DNA of 64,000 bases from Bradyrhizobium sp. ORS 278. GTDB taxonomy: Bacteria > Pseudomonadota > Alphaproteobacteria > Rhizobiales > Xanthobacteraceae. The translations under genes were made by a program, and so were the position numbers. The DNA lies in assembly GCF_000026145.1 (NCBI RefSeq), contig NC_009445.1:6943001-7007000 (forward strand). Reading direction: 5' to 3'. The notes beneath the pieces were generated by a model. The model worked only from the letters and a program-made list of their open reading frames with translations, did not search any database and was not told the origin of the DNA. Positions 44,201 through 50,455 of this stretch are shown in pieces. Positions within the stretch are counted from its first letter, which is position 1, and each line of letters starts with the position of its first letter.

Positions 44201-44730
44201 TCGGCACCTTCTACGAGAAGGGCCTCGGCGTGAAGAAGGACGCGGACATCGCGCGCCGCTATTATGTCGTCGCCGCCGAGCGCGGCAACGCCAAGGCGAT
44301 GCACAATCTCGCCGTGCTCGACGCCGACGGCGGCGGCAAGGGCGCGAACTACAAGAGCGCCTCGCAATGGTTCCGCAAGGCCGCCGAGCGCGGCGTCGCC
44401 GACAGCCAGTTCAACCTCGGCATCCTCTATGCCCGCGGCATCGGCGTCGAGCAGAACCTCGCCGAGTCCTACAAGTGGTTCACCTTGGCCGCAGCACAGG
44501 GCGATGCTGACGCCGGACGCAAGCGTGACGACGTCGCCAAGCGGCTCGATGCGCAGTCGCTGGCCGCGGCCAAGCTCGCGATCCAGACCTTCACGGTCGA
44601 GCCGCAGCCGGATGACGCCGTCAACGTGCCGACTCCCGCCGGCGGCTGGGACGGCAACCAGGCGATCGCCAAGGCCGCCGCGGCGAAGGCCGCGCTCGCC
44701 AAGCGGGCGGCGGCGACGGCGCCACGTTGA
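41245..44730 (+). CDS. PodJ-like polar factor with coiled coils, one TM helix and Sel1 repeats
   Basis: A 1161-residue protein. The N-terminus (VPWSNEGIDPSVRERAEAAA, QRAGMTLNDWINSTLG) matches the PodJ/PodJ-like opening. Residues about 70-560 contain long heptad-rich helices and many DIR/LER repeats (coiled coil). Residues about 570-780 are Pro/Ala-rich and then Lys/Pro-rich (KKAKKDKPKEKAKEPPKE). A single membrane helix lies at about 795-818 (LLVGASVVVIVLGTFKFAM). The periplasmic C-terminus has four Sel1 repeats (about 935-1085: AAYEVGIRLAEGKGV, AVFRLGTFYEKGLGV, AMHNLAVLDADGGG, SQFNLGILYARGIGV). In Caulobacter, PodJ marks the new pole. The local CtrA-like box fits cell-cycle control. Confidence 0.85.
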   Translation: MNSRVPWSNEGIDPSVRERAEAAAQRAGMTLNDWINSTLGASAPPDFRGSAPPPRSTPPVHRDAREVADIHQRLDSIARQIEHMSRPGARKDAPRDEQGVARQLNDAISRLDARLSQISTPLRKAAPEERYRGPDGVERAAAQLYRPAQPLSAGSFDVAVAEISARQSELDNARPLPPHQAPPTAPAMAHAAAPLMTPPPAHPPGPDFSQLERHLLKITSQIEALHRPDDGLEQSIAGFRTELAEIRLTITEAMPRRAIESIENEIHSLSRRIDENRQSGVDGQALAGIERALTDIREVVGSLKPAEQLAVYDEAIRNLGAKLDLILRANDDPGTVQQLESAITALRAIVANVASNDALERLSDDLRHLSSKVDQVTQVRDTHGSFHDSFAALEQRIAALTSTLESREPPAPAPDNTAQIEDALRGLSDRIDRLQVGNDGSSAIAHLEQRISYLLERLEASQDPRSGNMSRVEDGLQDILRYLERQQATFAALSESRSQREASQDSGLVDMVKRELSDIRFSQTETDRNTQDSLEAVHNTLGHVVDRLAMIEGDLRNVRATTSQPAVLAPLAPPVEPPMPTARAPAPPTYGEPIRTEPAYRPELPNPAAAQPAAPMASPAAHPSAFAAAPRDFHAATAPAAPAAPPPIPPIPPKAIAEILEPHAAQAARPAIVPELPPDHPLEPGTRPPGRTASPAERIAASEEALSELPAAKREPVSTSSFIAAARRAAQAAAAAQPVDAKKAKKDKPKEKAKEPPKEAPKEPAKAKVKEKPTVALAAEGDEEVSTIGSKIRSLLVGASVVVIVLGTFKFAMSLLDTGSTPPPVSSMESQTEPPRAQMPSASPSMSPRPTTPDQSGPSLTSPTPLDRQSYNRAMPSEAETIAMLAIPQDTERQAAAAGGDITGTIPTAANGQRLGLVQVPASEKLPDAIGGPALRNAALKGDPTAAYEVGIRLAEGKGVAPNYEEAAKWYDRAAQAGLIPAVFRLGTFYEKGLGVKKDADIARRYYVVAAERGNAKAMHNLAVLDADGGGKGANYKSASQWFRKAAERGVADSQFNLGILYARGIGVEQNLAESYKWFTLAAAQGDADAGRKRDDVAKRLDAQSLAAAKLAIQTFTVEPQPDDAVNVPTPAGGWDGNQAIAKAAAAKAALAKRAAATAPR

Positions 44731-44780
44731 TCCCCATCGCGACGGCGGCTCCGGGGAACGATCCTGCTCATTGGTTACTG

Positions 44781-44868
44781 CATCATGCCCGGGCTTGACC
44801 CGGGCATCCACGCGTTCTCAGGATGCTGGACGACGTGGATGGCCGGGACACGCCCGGCTATGACGGCG
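44781..44868. repeat. Palindromic repeat, ATGCCCGGGCTTGACCCGGGCAT family
   Basis: ATGCCCGGGCTTGACCCGGG and its CAT end form the left hairpin, and GATGGCCGGGACACGCCCGG with CTATGAC the right one. The same family is at 55470-55558 and 58570-58604. The rest of the 44731-45076 gap shows nothing else I can name. Confidence 0.78.
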
Positions 44869-45076
44869 TGGAAAGAGACGGGCACGCAACAGCGATCTTG
44901 AAATGCGATACAAACTGCACCTCCAGGGGAGGTTGAGACCGAGATCGCGTGCTGCGACATTCTCCACGGCGTCTCTTGGTTACGGGCACTTGCGTGCCAT
45001 AATCTCCTCCCTCGATAGGAGAAGGTGAGCGGCCGGAGACGCGCAGTGGCCTGCAGCATGGTGGGAGTAAGGTGAC

Positions 45077-45904
45077 GTGGCATCTGACCGAGGCCAAGAG
45101 AATGGCGGGTCCTTTCGTCAATCGCCCACCGGCCCGCGGATCGCGCCACGGACGCTGCCAAATTCCACCGCCACGCCCCACCCTCCCGCGCACCGGGTGA
45201 CCGACTGCTTTCCGGCCGACTTCCGCTGGCGACGCCTCGCCTCGGTCATCTTCGTCGTCGCGCTCCTGGCGAGTGCCGGCATCCGCGCCTATCGCGACCT
45301 GTCGCGTCCGGATGCCTGGTCGTTCTGGAAGGATCAGTACGTCTCGCCGAGCCTGTCCTCGACCCTGGTGACCAATGCCGCGATCGGCGGGCTCGGCGCG
45401 GATCGGACGGTGCTGGCGGTGAGCGGCCAGATCGGTCCTGCCGCCGCGGTCTGGCTGCGCGAGCGAATCGAAGAGACCCGCCTAAAGCCCGGCGACATCG
45501 TTCTGCTGTCCTCGCCTGGCGGAAATCTCGAGCAGGGCGTTCTGATGGGCGAGATCATCCGCGCCCACGGCCTCGCCACCGCCGTCGGAGTGGTCGACGC
45601 CGGCGGCCGCGTTCGCCCGGGCTTCTGCGCCAGCGCCTGCGTGTTCACCTTCGCGGGCGGTCAGACCCGCTATGGCCTCGACGGCTCGGCGCTCGGCGTC
45701 CACCGCTTCACCTCCAGGGCCGAGGGCGAGGACGCGGTGGCCGACACCCAGCGCGTCACCGGCGCGATCCTCGGCTACGTCACCCGCATGGGCGTCTCGT
45801 CGCAGGTCATCGAAGCCATGTCCGAGACCCGCAACATCCGTTGGCTGGAGCCCAGGGAGGCCGAGGCGATGAAACTGGTCACGGCGCCGCTCAAGCCGCT
45901 CTGA
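45077..45904 (+). CDS. ClpP/crotonase-fold membrane-anchored protein (COG3904 type)
   Basis: A 275-residue protein with one N-terminal membrane helix (LASVIFVVALLASAGIRAY, about residues 53-71) and a periplasmic ClpP-like domain. It shows VSGQIGPAAAVWL, the glycine-rich strand IVLLSSPGGNLEQGVLMG and CASACVFTFAGG, where the small-residue-serine-alanine motif resembles the serine nucleophile region of the family. A conserved histidine follows in LGVHRFTSR. Protease activity is plausible but unproven. GTG at 45077 has AAGGTGAC upstream. Confidence 0.76.
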   Translation: MASDRGQENGGSFRQSPTGPRIAPRTLPNSTATPHPPAHRVTDCFPADFRWRRLASVIFVVALLASAGIRAYRDLSRPDAWSFWKDQYVSPSLSSTLVTNAAIGGLGADRTVLAVSGQIGPAAAVWLRERIEETRLKPGDIVLLSSPGGNLEQGVLMGEIIRAHGLATAVGVVDAGGRVRPGFCASACVFTFAGGQTRYGLDGSALGVHRFTSRAEGEDAVADTQRVTGAILGYVTRMGVSSQVIEAMSETRNIRWLEPREAEAMKLVTAPLKPL

Positions 45905-46040
45905 TCGGTCTGGCCGGCAGATCGCACGGCGCGGCGGGAATCTCCGATCCCTTCGGCCGGGATTTTCGGTTATGCAGGACCGAAGCACCTGCTTCGCATG
46001 CCGCGGGATGCTCGGGTTGAACGCGCGCAGGGCCACGCGG

Positions 46041-46967
46041 ATGCAGATCTATCTCCCGATCGCCGACCTCCCGGTCAACATCTTCCTGCTGCTGGCGATG
46101 GGCGCGGCGGTCGGCTTCGTATCCGGCATGTTCGGCATCGGCGGCGGCTTCCTGATGACACCGCTCCTGATTTTCGTCGGCATCACGCCGGCTGTCGCGG
46201 TCGCCTCGGTCTCCAGCCATATCGCCGCCTCCTCGTTCTCCGGCGCGCTGTCCTATTGGCGACGGCGGGCGATCGATCCCGCGCTGGCCTCGGTGCTGAT
46301 GATCGGCGGCGCGTTGGGCACCGCACTCGGCGTCTCCACCTTCACCTTGCTGCGCTCGCTCGGCCAACTCGACCTGATGATCGCGCTGTCCTACGTCGCG
46401 CTGCTGTCGAGCGTCGGCGGCATCATGGTCTCGGAAGGGCTGCGCGCCATCATGCGGGCGCGCGGCGGCGCGGTCGCGACCGTGCGGCGCCCCGGCAGCC
46501 ATGTCTGGGTCCACGGCCTGCCGCTGAAGATGCGCTTCAAGCGCTCCAAGATCTACGTTTCGGTCATTCCCGTCATCGGCATCGGCCTCCTCATCGGCTT
46601 TCTCGGCGCTGTGATGGGGATCGGCGGCGGCTTCATCCTGGTGCCGCTGCTGATCTACCTGCTGCGCGTGCCGACCTCGACCGTCATCGGAACCTCGATG
46701 GTGCTGACGCTCGCCACCATGATGATCGCGACCATGCTGCATGCGATGAGCAATCACCTTGTCGATGCGGTGCTGGCGCTGATCCTGATGATCGGCGGCG
46801 TCACCGGGGCACAGTTCGGCGCCCGCGCCGGGCAGATGATCCGCGGCGAGCAGCTGCGGCTGCTGCTGGGACTGCTGATCCTCGCCGTCGGCATCCGCTT
46901 CGCGATCGAGCTGGTGATCCGGCCCGAAGACCTGTTCACGATCCGCGAGACCGAGGTGGGCCGATGA
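46041..46967 (+). CDS. TSUP/TauE-SafE family permease
   Basis: A 308-residue permease with eight or more helices. The two TSUP repeats each carry the GxxGxGGG signature: VSGMFGIGGGFLMTPLLIF near residue 30 and LGAVMGIGGGFILVPLLIY near residue 195. Family members move sulfite, sulfonates or sulfoacetate across the membrane. It ends by overlapping the next gene by 4 nt. The paired TIGR02186 protein is a strong sign of a defined subgroup of this family whose substrate is not known. Confidence 0.88.
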   Translation: MQIYLPIADLPVNIFLLLAMGAAVGFVSGMFGIGGGFLMTPLLIFVGITPAVAVASVSSHIAASSFSGALSYWRRRAIDPALASVLMIGGALGTALGVSTFTLLRSLGQLDLMIALSYVALLSSVGGIMVSEGLRAIMRARGGAVATVRRPGSHVWVHGLPLKMRFKRSKIYVSVIPVIGIGLLIGFLGAVMGIGGGFILVPLLIYLLRVPTSTVIGTSMVLTLATMMIATMLHAMSNHLVDAVLALILMIGGVTGAQFGARAGQMIRGEQLRLLLGLLILAVGIRFAIELVIRPEDLFTIRETEVGR

Positions 46968-47740
46968 GGATGGGTCGCCTCGGCCTGACTCTGCTGCTGC
47001 TGATCGCCGGGGCGGCGCCGGCCTGCGCCGAGCGGCTGATCGTCTCGGTCTCCAACCACCGCGTCACGGTGACGCCGAACTATGCCGGCGAGGAGCTGGT
47101 GCTGTTCGGCTCGGTGGAAAGAGACGCGCAGACCCCGGCGACCCGCGCCGCCTATGATCTCGTCGTCACCGTGCGCGGGCCGCGCGCGGACATGGTGACG
47201 CGGCGCAAGGAGCGCAAGTTCGGGATCTGGATCAACACCGACTCGCGCCAGTTTCTCAAGGTGCCCGGCTATCTCGCGCTGTTCGCCAACCGGCCGTTCG
47301 ATGCGATGGCCGCGGCCGAGGTGCAGCGGCGGCAGCAGCTCGGCCTCAACAACGTGCTGCTGACGCAGCGCGTCGGTCCCGATTATGCCGACGTGGTGCC
47401 GAACGACCTGTTCCGCAGCGCCTTCGTGCGGCTGCAGTCGCAGCACGGCCTGTATCGCGAGGACACGTCCGCGGTGACGTTCCTCACCCCCACTTTGTTC
47501 CGCACCGGCATCCCGCTGCCGGCGGCGGTGCCGATCGGCACCTACGAGGTCGAGATCAAGCTGCTCGCCGACGGCGCGCTCGTGACCAAGACCGAGACCG
47601 CGTTCGAGATCGTCAAGGTCGGTTTCGAGCAGTTCGTCGCGAGTTCGGCGCGCCAGAACGGCTTCGTCTACGGACTTGTCACGACCGTGATGGCGCTGAT
47701 GACCGGATGGATGGCGTCGATCGTGTTCCGGCGCGACTGA
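46964..47740 (+). CDS. TIGR02186 family membrane-anchored protein
   Basis: A 258-residue protein with a signal peptide (LTLLLLIAGAAPACA), a beta-rich periplasmic domain (ERLIVSVSNHRVTVTPNYAG, VVTVRGPRADMVTRRKERKF, GIWINTD) and one C-terminal helix (FVYGLVTTVMALMTGWMASIVF). It fits TIGR02186, a family of unknown function found next to TSUP permeases. The start overlaps the permease stop (ATGA), and its presence suggests it works as a periplasmic partner. Confidence 0.85.
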   Translation: MRMGRLGLTLLLLIAGAAPACAERLIVSVSNHRVTVTPNYAGEELVLFGSVERDAQTPATRAAYDLVVTVRGPRADMVTRRKERKFGIWINTDSRQFLKVPGYLALFANRPFDAMAAAEVQRRQQLGLNNVLLTQRVGPDYADVVPNDLFRSAFVRLQSQHGLYREDTSAVTFLTPTLFRTGIPLPAAVPIGTYEVEIKLLADGALVTKTETAFEIVKVGFEQFVASSARQNGFVYGLVTTVMALMTGWMASIVFRRD

Positions 47741-47741
47741 A

Positions 47742-48659
47742 TCAGGACGCTCGTGTCTGGGCTGGTGCGCGCGTGACCAGGTAGATGCCGATGGCCACGG
47801 GAATGACGCCCAGCAGGTCCTGCAGCGCGACGTGCTCACCGAGCACCAGGAAGGCGAAGACCATCGCCAGCGGCGGCATCACGAAATGATAGGCGCTGGC
47901 GGCGGTGGCGCCGCACACTTTCAGAAGATGGAACCACAGCACATAGGCGAGGATCGAGCCGCCGAGCACCAGGAAGGCGAAGGCGCCGATCAGCTGCGCA
48001 TTCGGAACGACGTCGTGAACGCTGGAGATGCCAAACGCGACCGGCCACAGCACGAGTCCGGCCGAGAGGTTCTGGATGCCGTTGCCGACCCAGAGGCTGC
48101 CCTTCGGCGCGAGTTGCTTGAACAGGATGGTGCCGGTGACGATCGAGGCGAGCGCCGCCAGCGTGTAGAGAATGCCCTGGAGATGATCAGTGCCAACCGA
48201 CATGCGGTGCCAGACGATCATCGCGACGCCGAGCGTGCCGAGCGCCAGCCCCGCGACCTTGCGCAGGGTCAGCGGCTCGCCGAGCAGCAGCGCGGCGAAC
48301 ACCGCGGTGAACACCGGATTGGCCGAGACGATCAGGCCGCCGAGACCGGCGGACACCGTCTGCAGGCCCGTGTAGCCCAGCCCGAGATAGAGGGCGTTGT
48401 TGGCGATGCCGATGATGGCGAAGACGGCCGCATCACGCCAGCTCATGCGCCACTCGCCCCTGACCGCGGGAACGGCCAGGATCAGCAGGCCGGCGAGCGA
48501 GAACCGCGCGGCGAGCAGCAGGAGCGGCGGGCAATAGGTGACGCCGATCTTGCCGGCGACGAACGCGAAGCTCCACAGCAGGCAGAACAGGCCGATCTGA
48601 AGCGGCAGCAGGCTCGTCTTCATCGGGGTCACGGCAGCCGGAGATGAAACGGATGACAT
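47742..48659 (-). CDS. DMT superfamily (EamA-type) exporter
   Basis: A 305-residue, ten-helix carrier with two EamA repeats: LQIGLFCLLWSFAFVAGKIG at the start, the helix pair ending AALLLGEPLTLRKVAGLALG, and AFLVLGEHVALQDLLGVIPV at the end. Members export amino acids or metabolites. It is divergent from the LysR gene and converges with the TIGR02186 gene at a 1-nt distance. AAGGAG lies 8 nt before the ATG at 48659. Confidence 0.88.
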   Translation of the reverse strand: MSSVSSPAAVTPMKTSLLPLQIGLFCLLWSFAFVAGKIGVTYCPPLLLLAARFSLAGLLILAVPAVRGEWRMSWRDAAVFAIIGIANNALYLGLGYTGLQTVSAGLGGLIVSANPVFTAVFAALLLGEPLTLRKVAGLALGTLGVAMIVWHRMSVGTDHLQGILYTLAALASIVTGTILFKQLAPKGSLWVGNGIQNLSAGLVLWPVAFGISSVHDVVPNAQLIGAFAFLVLGGSILAYVLWFHLLKVCGATAASAYHFVMPPLAMVFAFLVLGEHVALQDLLGVIPVAIGIYLVTRAPAQTRAS

Positions 48660-48700
48660 CGGCGGTCTCCTTCTGCCGCTCGATGTAGGGCTGTTCTTCC

Positions 48701-48735
48701 TCATTTGGAAATTAAATGATAGACTGAAACTCAGT
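48701..48735. promoter_or_regulatory. Candidate LysR operator dyads
   Basis: TCATTT-N7-AAATGA (48701-48719) is a perfect interrupted dyad of the T-N11-A kind bound by LysR proteins. A second dyad, ACTGA-AAC-TCAGT, is at 48723-48735. Both lie in the 99-bp gap between the divergent DMT exporter and LysR genes. Confidence 0.65.
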
Positions 48736-48758
48736 GGAATTTCGAATGGAGGTTCCCG

Positions 48759-49625
48759 ATGCTCGATCTGGAGCTTTTGCGCAGCTTCGTGTCCGTGGTC
48801 GAGGCCGGCGGCTTCACCCGGGCCGGCGAGCGCGTCCACCGCACGCAATCGACCGTCAGCCAGCAGATCCGCCGGCTCGAGGAGGATCTCGGCCAGACGC
48901 TGCTCAACCGCGACGGCCGCGAGGTGACGCCGACCGAGGCCGGCGAGCGGCTGCTGTCCTACGCCCGCCGCCTGCTGACCTTGGCCGAGGAGGCCCGCGA
49001 CGTCGTCGCGCGTCCCGGGCCGGCCGGCGCGGTGAAGCTCGGCATCCCCGAGGATTTCGCTGCCTACCGGCTGGCAAAACTGCTCGCGGCGTTCTCGCGC
49101 GCGCATCCCGATCTCAGGCTCGATGTGCGCGCCGACCAGAGCCTGAACTTGAAGCGCGACATCGAGCGCGGCGACCTCGATCTGGCGCTGCTCAAGCGTG
49201 GCGCCGATGACACCAGGGCGGCGATCGCGGCATGGCCCGAGCAGGTCTATTGGGTGGCCAGCAGGAGCCATCCGATCGACCTCGATGCCCGTTCGCTGCC
49301 GCTGATCGGCTTTCCCCTCGGCTGCATCTACCGCACCCGCGCCGTTCACGCGCTCGAAAGTGCGGGGCGCGCCTGGCACATGGCCTATACGTCATCGAGC
49401 CTCGCCGGCATCCAGGCCGCCGTCGCAGCCGGCATGGGGCTGAGCATCCTCTCCGAGATGTCGGTGCAGGCGGATCACCGCGTGCTGACCGCGCGCGAGG
49501 GCTTTGCGCCGATCGACCGCACGGAGGTAGCGTTGCTCGCGTCGCCGAACGCCAGCCCGGCGACGTTGCGCCTGGCGAACCGTCTGGCGGAGTTCTGCGA
49601 CAAGGTGCAGGCGAAGGCAGCGTAA
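48759..49625 (+). CDS. LysR family transcriptional regulator
   Basis: A 288-residue regulator. The winged helix-turn-helix is at 1-60 (LELLRSFVSVVEAGGFTRAG, RTQSTVSQQIRRLEEDLG). The effector-binding domain follows from about residue 90 (AGAVKLGIPEDFAAYRLAKL). It very probably controls the divergent DMT exporter. The effector is unknown. GGAGG lies before the ATG. Confidence 0.93.
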   Translation: MLDLELLRSFVSVVEAGGFTRAGERVHRTQSTVSQQIRRLEEDLGQTLLNRDGREVTPTEAGERLLSYARRLLTLAEEARDVVARPGPAGAVKLGIPEDFAAYRLAKLLAAFSRAHPDLRLDVRADQSLNLKRDIERGDLDLALLKRGADDTRAAIAAWPEQVYWVASRSHPIDLDARSLPLIGFPLGCIYRTRAVHALESAGRAWHMAYTSSSLAGIQAAVAAGMGLSILSEMSVQADHRVLTAREGFAPIDRTEVALLASPNASPATLRLANRLAEFCDKVQAKAA

Positions 49626-49649
49626 GTCTCGCCATCAGCGCGGTACGTT

Positions 49650-49674
49650 CCCTCCCCCGCAAGCGGGGGCGAGG
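49650..49674. repeat. Short GC hairpin after the LysR gene
   Basis: CTCCCCCGCAAGCGGGGGCGAG forms a strong hairpin (CCCCCGC/GCGGGGG). It resembles a single arm of the G/C-tract family and could end the LysR transcript. Confidence 0.5.
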
Positions 49675-49748
49675 GCGCAGCAGAGCGCTGAATTACGATC
49701 ACGGCTTCGAAGTCGAGCGGACGATCTTACGTCCAATCGTCGATCCAA

Positions 49749-50402
49749 CTAATAACACCTCGCCGCGGCAATGCTGTGCAGCCGCGTATCGCCCAGCACA
49801 TGCGCGATGAAGGCGCGCTTGGGGAACAGCTTTGCGAACGCGGCATCACGCACGCTCAGGCCGCCGGCATAGGCGCCGAAGGCCGGCATCACCGCGCGCT
49901 CGCCGTCGGAGACGAAGCAGCGGCGCTCGAGGGTGCGGGCGCGCGTCGCGACGCGGGCTTTCGGATGCAGGTGGCCCGCGATCTCGGCGCGCGCGCCGGT
50001 CGGCTCGTGGCGGAACGTCACTGCGTGGATGGTGATCTCGTCGGCGACATCGCCGCCGATGCCGTGCGGCGCGGGATCGTGGTTGCCGGTGATCCAGACC
50101 CAGTCGCGACCGACCTGCAGGTTGGCGATGCAGGCGCGGTCGTCGCCGGTCAGGCGCGCATGCGCGTCGCGGTCATGAAAGCTGTCGCCGAGCGCGATCA
50201 CCGTGCGCGGATCGTAGTGCGCGATCACCGCTTCGAGCCGTCGCAAGGTCGCCACCGTGTCGAACGGCGGCAGCAGCGTGCCGCGCGCGGCATAGCTCGA
50301 TCCCTTTTCGAGATGCAGGTCGGAGACCACGAGCAGGCGCTGCTCGTCCCAGATCAGGGCGCCCGAGAGATCGGCGCGCAGCGTGACGCCCGCGATCTCC
50401 AT
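49749..50402 (-). CDS. pdeM: Ligase-associated DNA damage response endonuclease PdeM
   Basis: A 217-residue calcineurin-like metallophosphoesterase of the TIGR04123 family. All the metal motifs are seen: SDLHLEKGSS, IALGDSFHDRDA, WITGNHDPAPHG, HAVTFRHEPT and IAGHLHPKAR. It belongs to the ligase-associated repair set and lies 53 nt downstream of its partner helicase on the same strand. ATG at 50402 gives the usual IAGVTLRADLSGAL opening; a TTG at 50435 is an alternative. Homologues of this set are Mn-dependent nucleases. Confidence 0.92.
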   Translation of the reverse strand: MEIAGVTLRADLSGALIWDEQRLLVVSDLHLEKGSSYAARGTLLPPFDTVATLRRLEAVIAHYDPRTVIALGDSFHDRDAHARLTGDDRACIANLQVGRDWVWITGNHDPAPHGIGGDVADEITIHAVTFRHEPTGARAEIAGHLHPKARVATRARTLERRCFVSDGERAVMPAFGAYAGGLSVRDAAFAKLFPKRAFIAHVLGDTRLHSIAAARCY

Positions 50403-50455
50403 CGTGCCCGATGAGGAGAATGTCGTCCCCCGCAACTCCGCCTCGCCTCTCAGCT

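Noticed and set aside
45972..46040. An extra 23 residues at the start of the TSUP permease
   Set aside because: The extension has cysteines and charges atypical for the family, and the ATG at 46041 directly precedes the first helix.
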